Shown here piece by piece: positions 1 through 7,215 of a DNA stretch of 18,069 bases. Made by a program: the position numbers and the translations under genes. The notes under the pieces are model-generated. The model worked only from the letters and a program-made list of their open reading frames with translations, was not told where the DNA came from and did not search any database. The stretch covers positions 1 through 18,069 of the forward strand of contig URTL01000026.1 of the NCBI GenBank assembly GCA_900550785.1, given 5' to 3'. Source of the DNA: an uncultured Collinsella sp. GTDB taxonomy: Bacteria > Actinomycetota > Coriobacteriia > Coriobacteriales > Coriobacteriaceae. How positions within the stretch are numbered: position 1 is the first letter of the stretch; each line of letters starts with the position of its first letter.

Positions 1-24
1 TGGGTTCGAAGCCGTGCTAAAAGA

Positions 25-71
25 GGGAGATTATCCACGCTCGATTTCAAACGGGAGAAAATCCACGCTCG
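25..71. repeat. Two-copy direct repeat, 28-base period
   Basis: GGGAGATTATCCACGCTCG (25-43) recurs 28 bases later as GGGAGAAAATCCACGCTCG (53-71), 17 of 19 bases identical. The second copy can also fold, as AAACGGGAG facing CTCGTTT with one bulged G. It lies just beyond the 3' end of the leftward phosphatase gene and only about 25 bases from the window edge, so further units could exist to the left. Function unknown. Confidence 0.6.
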
Positions 72-115
72 TTTTATGCCGATGGCGTGGCACGTGCGTC
101 CGCGTGCTCGCTTGC

Positions 116-562
116 CTATAACTGCTCGAGCATGGCCGTGCAGCCGGCGAGCACATCGCGGTAGGTGGCATCGAAGTTGCCGGTGTACCAGGGATCGGCC
201 ACGTCGCCGGGGCGATCGGTCCAATCGAGCAGGCGCGAGATCTTGCCGTCGGGGTCGTCGCCAAAGATGCGGTACAGGCCGCGGGCGTTTTCGTCGTCCA
301 TATAGACAATGTGGTCCCAGTCGCCATACTCCGCGCGTCGCACCTGGCGCGCGCGATGTGCGACGACGGGAATCCCGACCTCGCGCAGCTTGGCGAGCGT
401 GCCATGGTGCGGCGGGTTGCCAATCTCCTCGGTCGAGGTCGCCGCGGAATCAATGACAAACTCGCCCTCGCGCCCAGCGCGGCGCACGAGCTCGGCAAAC
501 ACCGACTCAGCCATCGTCGAGCGGCAGATATTCCCATGGCAGATAAACAGTACACGTTGCAT
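116..562 (-). CDS. Low-molecular-weight protein-tyrosine phosphatase
   Basis: A 148-residue cytoplasmic phosphatase of the LMW-PTP family, which hydrolyses phosphotyrosine through a cysteinyl-phosphate intermediate. The N-terminal P-loop is C8-HGNIC-R14-S15, matching the family CX5R(S/T) signature. The general-acid loop appears late as D123-P-W-Y-T-G, also typical. Length is normal for the family (about 140-160). The ATG at 562 was chosen because AAAGGA sits just upstream and the next residues are the family's MxxVLFICxGNICRS opening; longer in-frame starts (to 607) have no family match. It lies 45 bases downstream of the MFS gene on the same strand, so the two are probably cotranscribed. Substrate cannot be inferred; in bacteria these enzymes often act on exopolysaccharide kinases or in arsenate reduction, and neither partner is visible here. 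Confidence 0.93.
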   Translation of the reverse strand: MQRVLFICHGNICRSTMAESVFAELVRRAGREGEFVIDSAATSTEEIGNPPHHGTLAKLREVGIPVVAHRARQVRRAEYGDWDHIVYMDDENARGLYRIFGDDPDGKISRLLDWTDRPGDVADPWYTGNFDATYRDVLAGCTAMLEQL

Positions 563-607
563 ATGCGGTTTCCTTTCGATCGCCATCATCGAGCTCGAGT
601 ATCGCAT

Positions 608-1849
608 CTACGCCTGCGCCCTCGCCCGCTTGCGCTCCCAGCGAGCCAACTTAATCGTCACCAGCGTGAGCGCCCAGGCCACAAGCGAGAACACGGCACC
701 GACCGCGCCAACGTAGGCAATGCCAACTCCGCTTACCACGGCGCCGCCCACTGCGGTGCCAAACGAGATGCCGACGTTAAACGCCATGGGCTCAACCGAA
801 CTTGCGAGTACCATCGACTTGGGGTGGCGGCTGCGTGCCACATCCATAAAGTGTGTGATGCACGACACCGAGAACAGGTACATGAGCAGCGCCAAGCTAA
901 AGACAAAGACCAGCGCGAGCGGCATGGTGCCGCCCAAAGCAAACAGCCCGAGTAACGCCGCAGCCTGCAGCACAAACGTCACAAGCAGCGCCTTCATGCC
1001 AAAGCGCGCATCGATCCATCCGCCCAGGATGTTCGAGATCAGGCAGAACACGCCGTAGGCCATAAGCGTGGTACTGGCTTCGACCGTGCCCATGCCCAGC
1101 ACCTGCTCAAGATAAGGCGTCACGTAGCCGTAGAACACATAGACCGAGCCCACGCCAAACAAAAAGATGAGCATGCCGGTGATGATGCTCGGCTCGCGTA
1201 GCAGACCCGCCTGCTCGCGAAAGGTGGCGGGCTCGTCGGTTTGTCCGGCGCGCGGCATAGACGCCACGAGCGCTCCACAGATCAAAACGGCAAAGGTTAG
1301 CGTGCCGTACATGGCCACGTGCCAATCGAGCGTGTCGACCACAAACTTACCGATCGAAGTGACAAAGACCATCGCCACGGAAAACGCGCCGTACACCACC
1401 GAGATGGCAAGCGAAGTTTGCTGCGGGGACAGAAGCTCAGGGATGTACGTCACGCCCACGGCGAGCAGTGCGCCCGAGACGGAGCCCAGGACAATGCGCG
1501 AGATAAAGAGCACCTGGAAGTTGGGCGCCAACGCCATGACCAGGTTGCCGAGCACAAAGACGATGCTATAGCACACGAGCAGCTGGTAGCGGCGAAAACG
1601 TCCCGTGCTGAGCGCGAGCACCGGCGTCGCGATAGCGTAGATCAGTGCGAACACGCTAATAAGTTGGCCTGCGGTGGCAAGCGATACGCCGAGTTCCGTC
1701 GCCAGGTCGCTTTCGATGCCGATGACCACGAACTCGGAGCAGCCGAGCGAGAATCCCAACAGCACGAGCAGCGCCAGGCAGAGCTTGGTGCGCGCAGGGG
1801 AGAGCGCGGCGGCGGTTGACTTACTTTTAGGCGTGGTTGCGGCGGTCAA
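608..1849 (-). CDS. Major facilitator superfamily (DHA1-like) transporter
   Basis: A 413-residue polytopic membrane protein with about 12 hydrophobic segments, starting near residues 22-45 and ending with a basic RWERKRARAQA tail. The pattern of a short N-terminus, helix 1 with GCSEFVVIGI, the cytoplasmic loop STGRFRRYQ (81-89) after helix 2, and a central loop near 200-220 fits the DHA1 drug/sugar efflux branch (AraJ/YdhP-like). The substrate is unknown. The reading frame stays open far upstream, but that part is non-hydrophobic and overlaps the divergent gene. The TTG at 1849 is preferred because GGAG (1861-1858) lies 8 bases upstream. An in-frame GTG at 1858 overlaps that same ribosome site and is less likely. 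Probably cotranscribed with the downstream phosphatase. Confidence 0.88.
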   Translation of the reverse strand: MTAATTPKSKSTAAALSPARTKLCLALLVLLGFSLGCSEFVVIGIESDLATELGVSLATAGQLISVFALIYAIATPVLALSTGRFRRYQLLVCYSIVFVLGNLVMALAPNFQVLFISRIVLGSVSGALLAVGVTYIPELLSPQQTSLAISVVYGAFSVAMVFVTSIGKFVVDTLDWHVAMYGTLTFAVLICGALVASMPRAGQTDEPATFREQAGLLREPSIITGMLIFLFGVGSVYVFYGYVTPYLEQVLGMGTVEASTTLMAYGVFCLISNILGGWIDARFGMKALLVTFVLQAAALLGLFALGGTMPLALVFVFSLALLMYLFSVSCITHFMDVARSRHPKSMVLASSVEPMAFNVGISFGTAVGGAVVSGVGIAYVGAVGAVFSLVAWALTLVTIKLARWERKRARAQA

Positions 1850-1870
1850 GGTTGTCACTCCAATGTCGCA

Positions 1871-1897
1871 TGAATAAGCGGGATTCAATCCCTGCAA
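1871..1897 (-). promoter_or_regulatory. Candidate promoter with internal dyad for the MFS gene
   Basis: Read leftward, TTGCAG (1897-1892) and TATTCA (1876-1871) are separated by 15 bases, a short but usable spacing. Between them lies the 13-base dyad GGGATT-C-AATCCC (1880-1892). A dyad between -35 and -10 boxes is a classic repressor position. The boxes are imperfect, so this is tentative. Confidence 0.35.
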
Positions 1898-1906
1898 CTC
1901 TAACAG

Positions 1907-1939
1907 AATGTGACAAAGAGACAGTCCCTTTGTCGCATT
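1907..1939. repeat. GACAAAG-type palindrome, copy 1
   Basis: A 33-base inverted repeat with 15-base arms and the loop CAG; the arms have two non-Watson-Crick positions (one would be a G-U pair in RNA). Its core is 21/23 identical to the palindrome at 8631-8665. It lies in the divergent region between the MFS gene and the 2111 gene, and is therefore not at a gene end, which argues against a simple terminator. Confidence 0.7.
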
Positions 1940-1959
1940 GCGCTGCCGGCCAGTCGCCC

Positions 1960-2026
1960 AAACCGTCACAACATTCGGCGAAAATCTCGAAATCGAGGAA
2001 AAGCGTCGAATGTTGTGACGGTTTTT
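1960..2026. repeat. Long nested inverted repeat in a divergent intergenic region
   Basis: AAACCGTCACAACATTCG (1960-1977) is perfectly complementary to CGAATGTTGTGACGGTTT (2007-2024). The 29-base interior holds a second hairpin, CTCGA-AA-TCGAG (1986-1997). The right arm runs into five T residues (2022-2026), so it looks like an intrinsic terminator, yet it sits upstream of both flanking genes. It could stop antisense or read-through transcription, or be a dispersed palindromic element. Confidence 0.75.
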
Positions 2027-2063
2027 GTGTCCGGCGCGGGTGAGCTTCGGTGTCGTCTGGGGG

Positions 2064-2069
2064 TATAAA
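2064..2069 (+). promoter_or_regulatory. Candidate -10 box for the 2111 gene
   Basis: TATAAA stands in a GC-rich setting 41 bases before the start codon. No convincing -35 hexamer lies 16-18 bases upstream, so the assignment rests on the -10 and its position only. Confidence 0.3.
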
Positions 2070-2110
2070 ACTAGCGAGTGTTTATTTGCGAGGCCTAAGG
2101 GGCGCCCCGT

Positions 2111-2980
2111 ATGGATATCGATAACTTTGAATGGTGGTATAGCGAGGGCGAAGCTCCGGATGAGGAGTGGGACGAGCCTACGCCGCGTGACGTGTCGAGC
2201 GACGAGGACGAGACCGGCAACGACGTCGCCGCCGACTCGGACGCCGCCCTCGACCCCGTCGAGCCCCTGACCTTCGAACAAGCTTGGGCCCAGGCCGAGG
2301 CAGACGAGGCCAAGGCCGACGCTACGGCCACGCTCGGCGAGCCAGCCGACATGTCGATCTCGCCGGCAAAGACCCCGCAGCCGCGTCACACTATCGACCC
2401 CGACAGCACGGCATCCTTCAGCATTCTCGACGTGCCCTCGCAGGGTGCCCAGGCGCCCGCACCCACACGTCGCCCCAATCTGTCTCGCGAGGAAGATGCA
2501 GGACGTTGCTCGCCGCTCGGCCCCATCCTTATCGCCTTTATGGCCGGCGTTATCGCATGCTCGGTAATTGGAAACGTCTGGAGCCATGTCGAACAACAGC
2601 GAAAAGACGCCGCCAAGGTCGAGATGTCTGTCGAGCAATCGCTCAGCCGCACGCGCTCGGTACATGTGTCGGTCGAGGTCAAGGACGGCGCGACGTGGGA
2701 CACCGCGCGCGGCGACAGCCAAATGCTCATCCATATCGTGGGGCGCACGCTCAAAGGGCAGACAATTGACGAGTATCAATACGTCAATTCCGCTGGTGAC
2801 GGCATCGAGCTCAAGCCCGGAGACTACGAGCTCACCGTCGATGAACCGCCCGTCGCCACCGACGGCACGCGCTTCCGCGCCTCAAAGCGCATGGTCCCCG
2901 TGAACTTTAACTCACAGGCGCCCGACACGGTCGACACTACACCGCAGGGCGGGTTCGACCTTTACGTGGATACCCAGTAG
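2111..2980 (+). CDS. Acidic single-pass membrane protein of unknown function
   Basis: I do not recognise a family for this 289-residue protein. Residues 1-80 are extremely rich in Asp and Glu (the first 20 hold seven acidic residues plus three Trp), followed by a Pro/Ser/Thr linker to about 133. One hydrophobic helix spans about 135-157 (LGPILIAFMAGVIACSVIGN). A polar segment then leads into a C-terminal domain (about 183-289) of alternating hydrophobic strands ending YELTVDEPP...FDLYVDTQ, which resembles a beta-sandwich. There is no N-terminal signal. By the positive-inside tendency (Arg/Lys just before the helix) the acidic part is probably cytoplasmic and the beta domain outside. The start is supported by TAAGGGG upstream. 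It is monocistronic: the neighbours are divergent or have their own leader. Confidence 0.82.
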   Translation: MDIDNFEWWYSEGEAPDEEWDEPTPRDVSSDEDETGNDVAADSDAALDPVEPLTFEQAWAQAEADEAKADATATLGEPADMSISPAKTPQPRHTIDPDSTASFSILDVPSQGAQAPAPTRRPNLSREEDAGRCSPLGPILIAFMAGVIACSVIGNVWSHVEQQRKDAAKVEMSVEQSLSRTRSVHVSVEVKDGATWDTARGDSQMLIHIVGRTLKGQTIDEYQYVNSAGDGIELKPGDYELTVDEPPVATDGTRFRASKRMVPVNFNSQAPDTVDTTPQGGFDLYVDTQ

Positions 2981-3050
2981 GCACTCGCCGCTCATTCCGC
3001 TATGGCTACTCAATAATCGCCTGCCGTCCCGTCCCGCCGCCAAGAGTGGG

Positions 3051-3073
3051 ACAATAGCCCTCGACACTATTGT
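3051..3073. promoter_or_regulatory. Dyad upstream of the epimerase gene
   Basis: ACAATAG (3051-3057) and CTATTGT (3067-3073) form a perfect 7-base inverted repeat with a 9-base spacer, ending 20 bases before the ATG. Its size suits a helix-turn-helix dimer. It could equally be a weak RNA hairpin just before the ribosome site. Confidence 0.35.
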
Positions 3074-3093
3074 TTACTTTTGGAGGAAGTAGC

Positions 3094-3987
3094 ATGTCTA
3101 CCGTCACTACCATCAAGCGCGGCAGCCTCACCGCGGCCATCGATTCCATGGGCGCTCAGCTCACGAGCCTTGCCCTCAACGGCAACGAGTATCTGTGGCA
3201 GGGCGACCCCGCCTTTTGGGGCAAGCACGCGCCCATCCTGTTCCCCATTGTGGGCTCGCTGCGCAACAACACGGCAGCGTCTGCGGCCGGCACCTGCGAG
3301 ATGCCGCGCCACGGACTCGCGCGCATCGTCGAGCACGAGCTGGTCGAGGTTTCGGAGGACGGCTCCTCGGTAACTTACGAGATCACCGATACGCCCGAGT
3401 CGCTCAAGGCCTTTCCGTTCCACTTTAAGCTCAACATGACCTATGCCCTGACCGGCGACGCCACCCTCACGCAGACCTTTGCCGTCACCAATACCGGCGA
3501 TGTGGACCTGCCGTTCTCGGTGGGCGGCCACCCCGCATTTAACGTGCCCGCCCCCGGTGCCGAGGACGAGGCGTTCGAGGATTACGAGCTGGCGTTTACC
3601 GAGGCTTGGACGAACGAGGCTCCCATCATCACGCCCGACGGTCTTATGACGTTTGAGGGCAGCTATAAGGCTCCCGACAACTCGGACGTGCTGCCCATCA
3701 CGCACCGCAGTTTCGATAACGATGCCATCATGTTCACCGATACTCCGGGCTCCACGCTCACGCTGCGCGGCCGCAAGTCGGGCCACGGCGTCAAGATCGA
3801 CTTTGAGGGCTTTAAGTACATTGGCGTGTGGTCTGCCGCCAACGACGCTCCGTTTGTGGCGCTCGAGCCCTGGACCGGTCATACCACCATGGACACCGAG
3901 GACGACGTCTTTGAGCACAAGGTCAACACCATCACCTTGGCTCCCGGCGAGACGGATGTTCGCAGCTTTAGCGTTACCTTGCTCTAG
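3094..3987 (+). CDS. Aldose 1-epimerase family protein (LacX-like)
   Basis: A 297-residue cytoplasmic sugar mutarotase-type enzyme, interconverting alpha and beta anomers of aldoses or related sugars. The family hallmarks are present in order: R72-H73-G74 (PRHGLAR), the second histidine in GGH146PAFNVP, and the catalytic-base glutamate in LE258PWTGHTT. FWGKHAPILFPIVG near 41-54 is also characteristic of the LacX/YeaD-like subgroup, and length is normal. GGAGGA six bases before the ATG fixes the start; an upstream in-frame start at 3070 has no ribosome site. No galactose or lactose genes adjoin it, so the sugar is unknown. A strong terminator follows, and it appears to be transcribed alone. 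Confidence 0.92.
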   Translation: MSTVTTIKRGSLTAAIDSMGAQLTSLALNGNEYLWQGDPAFWGKHAPILFPIVGSLRNNTAASAAGTCEMPRHGLARIVEHELVEVSEDGSSVTYEITDTPESLKAFPFHFKLNMTYALTGDATLTQTFAVTNTGDVDLPFSVGGHPAFNVPAPGAEDEAFEDYELAFTEAWTNEAPIITPDGLMTFEGSYKAPDNSDVLPITHRSFDNDAIMFTDTPGSTLTLRGRKSGHGVKIDFEGFKYIGVWSAANDAPFVALEPWTGHTTMDTEDDVFEHKVNTITLAPGETDVRSFSVTLL

Positions 3988-4017
3988 AGGTTCCGCCGCT
4001 CGGTCGATGCTGCGCGT

Positions 4018-4108
4018 CGTCCAGAGCGACAAGTTGTCATTCAAAAGGCAAGACATAGACCTTCTGGTCATGCCTTGCCTTTTTCATGCCACTTGTTCGC
4101 TCTGGACG
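4018..4108. repeat. Inverted repeat enclosing the epimerase terminator
   Basis: CGTCCAGAGCGACAAGT (4018-4034) faces ACTTGTTCGCTCTGGACG (4091-4108). The arms pair over 17 bases with one unpaired base. The intrinsic terminator (4043-4084) lies wholly between them, giving a hairpin within a hairpin. Confidence 0.7.
4043..4084 (+). terminator. Rho-independent terminator after the epimerase gene
   Basis: AAAAGGCAAG (4043-4052) pairs with CTTGCCTTTT (4074-4083), with further pairing GACC/GGTC around the TTCT loop and a run of five T at the end. Because of the A-run on the left it could also work leftward, but no leftward gene ends here. Confidence 0.8.
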
Positions 4109-4250
4109 TCGCTCGCCGGCATTGCCAAAACATCGGCGTCCCCAATGACTACCGTGTGTCTATTAATTTTTCGAGCTTGTGCTGCGCTGCTGGTCGCTGG
4201 CGTATATCCTGTTAAGTCGTCAGCATACGATTCAACAGGGAAGGCAGATT

Positions 4251-5177
4251 ATGCATTCTCCCCATCAACGCGACGCGCATCCACAGTCGGTATGCAGCCG
4301 TCGCATCTTTTTGGGTAGTGCTCTCGCTGCGAGCGCTTCCGTCGTCGCCGGCGCACTTGCCGGTTGCCAGCGCCCCTCCACGCTGGAAGTAGTTCAGCCC
4401 ACGACGGGTGGCGGTCGCGACGACCTGTCCGATTCCGTTATCGGCAAGGATAAGATCCGCATTGGCATGGAGGCGGCCTACGCCCCGTACAACTGGCAGG
4501 TCTCCGAGGCCAGCGAGTACACCATCCCCATCGACAACGTGCAGGGCGCCTATGCCGACGGTTACGACGTGCAGATCGCCAAGATCGTCTGCAAGGCCCT
4601 CGGCGGCGAGCCCGTTGCCGTCAAGCAGAGCTTCTCGGGCCTTATCGATTCGCTCAACAACGGCCAGATCGACCTCATCATCGCCGGCATGAGCGCCACG
4701 CCCGAGCGCGAGGAGTCCGTCGGCTTTTCCGACCCGTACTTTATCGGTTACTTTGGCCTGTTCGTAAAAGAGGGCTCGCCCTATCAGAATGCGACCAAGC
4801 TCAGCGACTTTAGCGGCGCAACGGTCCTCGGCCAAAAGGACACCATGCTCGATACCGTCATCGACGAGATCCCGGGCGTTGTCCACAAAAACCCGGTCGA
4901 CTCGGTCCCCACGGTGTTTTCGAATCTGCTGCAGGGCACGTGCGACGCCGTGACCTACAACACTGAGAACGAGAAGGGCTATATGGCCCAAAACCCGGGT
5001 ATCGTGCCGATCCAGTTTGCCGATGGCGAGGGATTTAAGCAGGAGGTCACGGCAAACGTCGGCTGCCGCAAGGGCTCGGATAAGCTGCTTAAGCTCATCG
5101 ACAAGACACTCAAGGGCATTAGCCAAGAGGAGCGCGACCAAATGTGGGACGCGTGCCTCGACCGTCAGCCGGCATAG
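4251..5177 (+). CDS. Polar amino-acid ABC transporter substrate-binding lipoprotein
   Basis: A 308-residue extracytoplasmic binding protein of the SBP_bac_3 family, delivering an amino acid to the permease encoded next. Signal: twin arginine S16-R17-R18-I-F-L, a hydrophobic stretch to about 35, then the lipobox L36-A-G-C39, indicating a lipoprotein that may use the Tat route. Family landmarks follow: EAAYAPYNWQ (74-83), GYDVQIAKIVCKALG (104-118), FSGLIDSLNNGQIDLIIAGMSATPEREESVGFSDPY region (128-163), and the hinge motif TKLSDFSGATVLGQ. The substrate is not decided by sequence; arginine, lysine or glutamine-type ligands are usual. The start at 4251 follows AGGGAAGG; a longer upstream extension would bury the signal. 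First gene of a three-gene operon. Confidence 0.93.
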   Translation: MHSPHQRDAHPQSVCSRRIFLGSALAASASVVAGALAGCQRPSTLEVVQPTTGGGRDDLSDSVIGKDKIRIGMEAAYAPYNWQVSEASEYTIPIDNVQGAYADGYDVQIAKIVCKALGGEPVAVKQSFSGLIDSLNNGQIDLIIAGMSATPEREESVGFSDPYFIGYFGLFVKEGSPYQNATKLSDFSGATVLGQKDTMLDTVIDEIPGVVHKNPVDSVPTVFSNLLQGTCDAVTYNTENEKGYMAQNPGIVPIQFADGEGFKQEVTANVGCRKGSDKLLKLIDKTLKGISQEERDQMWDACLDRQPA

Positions 5178-5186
5178 GGAGGCAGC

Positions 5187-6335
5187 ATGAAAACCATTAA
5201 TCGTCTGGCCTCCTTTATCAAGGCCGACCACCGTTATGTATACCTGGGCACGAGCGTCATCGCGGCGCTCGGCCTGGCGTTTAGCCAGCGCAACCCCACG
5301 CCGATGAGTTTCTTGGCCCCCACCGGTATCTTCCAGGATTGCCTTTGGGCGATTCTTTGGGCCTGGCTCGTCGTGTCGGTGGCGGCGTTGGTCACCAAGC
5401 TTATGCACTGGAGCGACTATCGCGTAAAGTCGCCGTTCGCATCCGAGCGTTGCCGTCGTGGCGCACGCCTGGGCAGCTACGTCGTGGTCGCCATCGCGGC
5501 AGTTTTCTTTATCGACCGCTGCGTCATGTCGTTTATCGACCTGGTGCAGGTGAGTATTGTCTCGGACTCCAACCCCAGCGACTTTTTGTCGAGCCTGGTC
5601 TACATGACCTACAAGAGCGGGGACTTCTTCATTCGCGGTATCGAGATCACCATCGCGCTTGCCACCTTCGGCACCGTCATTGCCTTTTTCCTGGCGCTGC
5701 TTTTTGTGTTCCTGCGCATTCAGACCTTCGATCGCGTGGACAACGACCTGGTGCGCTTCTTTAAGAGTATCGGCCGCGGCTTTGCGACCGTCTACTCCAC
5801 CATCGTGCGCGGCACGCCCATGATGGTCCAGGGTCTGCTCATCTATTACGCGGGCTTCACCGTTTTGCGCGGCATGGGCTTCGAGACCGCCCAGGCCAAC
5901 CAGATCTGGAGCACCTTCACCGCCGGCCTCGTCACCATCTCGCTCAACTCCACCGCCTACATGATGGAGGTCCTGCGCGGCGGCATCGAGTCCATCGATC
6001 CCGGCCAGGCCGAGGCAGCACGCTCGCTGGGCCTGTCGCAGTGGCAAGCCATGCGCAAAGTCGTGTTCCCCCAGGGCATTAAAAACGCGATTCCGGCGCT
6101 CACCAACGAGCTCATCATCAACATCAAGGATTCGTCGGTGCTTTCGGTCATCGGCGTGTTTGACCTCATGTACGCCACCACCACCGTCGCCGGCGTGTAC
6201 TACCGCCAGATGGAGGTCTACTGCGTGGCGCTCGTGGTCTACCTGATCCTGACGCTCGTGGCGAGCCGCCTGCTCGAGGCCTTTGGCAAAAAGCTTGGCG
6301 CCGAGGCTCCGGTCACGCTGCCCAGCTCCAACTAG
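5187..6335 (+). CDS. Amino-acid ABC transporter permease (HisM/GlnP type)
   Basis: A 382-residue inner-membrane permease. The C-terminal 230 residues are a standard amino-acid permease core, with the EAA loop ESIDPGQAEAARSLGLSQ (268-285) that docks the ATPase, then VVFPQGIKNAIPALTNE. Conserved STIVRGTP (204-211) precedes the middle helices. Unusually, about 145 extra residues at the N-terminus contain three more hydrophobic segments (about 18-34, 52-72 and 96-120), whereas typical members have about 220-240 residues. The start follows AGGGAGG, 9 bases after the binding-protein gene. A single permease gene implies a homodimer. Confidence 0.93.
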   Translation: MKTINRLASFIKADHRYVYLGTSVIAALGLAFSQRNPTPMSFLAPTGIFQDCLWAILWAWLVVSVAALVTKLMHWSDYRVKSPFASERCRRGARLGSYVVVAIAAVFFIDRCVMSFIDLVQVSIVSDSNPSDFLSSLVYMTYKSGDFFIRGIEITIALATFGTVIAFFLALLFVFLRIQTFDRVDNDLVRFFKSIGRGFATVYSTIVRGTPMMVQGLLIYYAGFTVLRGMGFETAQANQIWSTFTAGLVTISLNSTAYMMEVLRGGIESIDPGQAEAARSLGLSQWQAMRKVVFPQGIKNAIPALTNELIINIKDSSVLSVIGVFDLMYATTTVAGVYYRQMEVYCVALVVYLILTLVASRLLEAFGKKLGAEAPVTLPSSN

Positions 6336-6357
6336 GCTCAAGACGAGGAGAATCATC

Positions 6358-7143
6358 ATGGCAGATACCGCCACTACCGGCGCTGCGGCCGCCGCGCAAA
6401 ACCAAGAGCCGCTCATCCGCGTCGAGGGCCTGCGCAAGAGCTTCGGCTCGCTCGAGGTACTCAAGGGCATCGACCTCGCTGTCAATCCCGGCGAGGTCGT
6501 CACCATCATCGGCGCCTCGGGCTCGGGCAAGTCGACCTTCTTGCGCTGCCTCAACCTGCTCGAGACTCCGGACGCGGGCCATATCTGGTTCCACGGCCAG
6601 GACCTTACGGCCGAGCGCTGCAACATTAACAAGCTGCGTGAGGACATCGGCATGGTGTTCCAGGGCTTTAACCTGTTCAACAACATGGATGTGCTCGACA
6701 ACTGCACGCTTGCGCCCGTCACGCTCAAAAAAATGAGCAAGGCCGAGGCCGAGAAGGTCGCGATGGAGCATCTGACGAGCGTGGGGCTCGAGAAGTTCGC
6801 GCACGCCGCCGTGGGTCGCCTGTCCGGTGGTCAAAAACAGCGCGTGGCCATCGCGCGCGCCCTGTGCATGAATCCGCAGATCATGCTGTTCGACGAGCCG
6901 ACCTCCGCACTCGACCCCGAGATCGTGGGCGAGGTGCTCGAGGTCATGCGCAAGCTCGCGGCCGACGGCATGACCATGGTCGTCGTCACGCACGAGATGG
7001 CCTTTGCCCGCACGGTGTCCGACCGCGTGGTCTTTATGGACAAGGGCGTAGTGCTCGAGGATGCCGCGCCGGCGGAGCTCTTTGGCAACCCCAAGCACCA
7101 GCGTACCCGCGAGTTCCTTTCGCGTTATCTCGAGGACAAGTAA
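6358..7143 (+). CDS. Amino-acid ABC transporter ATP-binding protein (GlnQ-like)
   Basis: A 261-residue cytoplasmic ATPase that drives the importer. All nucleotide-binding motifs are intact and in order: Walker A GASGSGKST (52-60), Q-loop Q102 in MVFQGFNLF, signature LSGGQ (155-159), Walker B IMLFDE (175-180) with catalytic E180, D-loop SALDPE, and switch H212 in VVTHEMAFA. This arrangement, including LFDEPTSALDPE, is that of polar amino-acid ATPases (GlnQ/HisP). An Ala-rich tail of about 17 residues precedes the domain. The start at 6358 follows GAGGAG; longer starts would overlap the permease. The gap to the permease is 22 bases. Confidence 0.95.
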   Translation: MADTATTGAAAAAQNQEPLIRVEGLRKSFGSLEVLKGIDLAVNPGEVVTIIGASGSGKSTFLRCLNLLETPDAGHIWFHGQDLTAERCNINKLREDIGMVFQGFNLFNNMDVLDNCTLAPVTLKKMSKAEAEKVAMEHLTSVGLEKFAHAAVGRLSGGQKQRVAIARALCMNPQIMLFDEPTSALDPEIVGEVLEVMRKLAADGMTMVVVTHEMAFARTVSDRVVFMDKGVVLEDAAPAELFGNPKHQRTREFLSRYLEDK

Positions 7144-7167
7144 CCGACCGCAAACGCTTATGTAGCA

Positions 7168-7190
7168 GGGCCGCTCCGGTGGGGCGGCCC
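7168..7190 (+). terminator. GC-rich hairpin after the ABC operon
   Basis: GGGCCGCTCC (7168-7177) and GGGGCGGCCC (7181-7190) pair over 10 bases with one G-U pair and a GGT loop. No T-tract follows, so it may be a partial terminator or a 3'-end stabiliser that lowers read-through into the peptidase gene 26 bases later. Confidence 0.55.
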
Positions 7191-7215
7191 TCGTCATCAC
7201 AATCGAAAGGATGCC

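Noticed and set aside
1..25. GGGTTCGAAGCC resembles a tRNA T-arm at the left edge
   Set aside because: The T-stem would have mismatched pairs beyond two bases and no acceptor-stem 3' strand or CCA follows, so no tRNA end is supported.
25..71. Possible CRISPR repeats
   Set aside because: Only two units, directly adjacent with a 9-base variable part; no spacer-length unique sequence and no cas genes nearby.
1850..2779. The MFS reading frame extended upstream to a start at 2779
   Set aside because: The added residues are not hydrophobic, match no family, and run antisense through the well-supported 2111-2980 gene. A TTG with a ribosome site explains the start.
4212..6740. Long open frame of over 800 codons on the minus strand opposite the ABC operon
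   Set aside because: It is a mirror of GC-rich coding on the plus strand; the composition is His/Asp/Arg-biased and no domain is recognisable.
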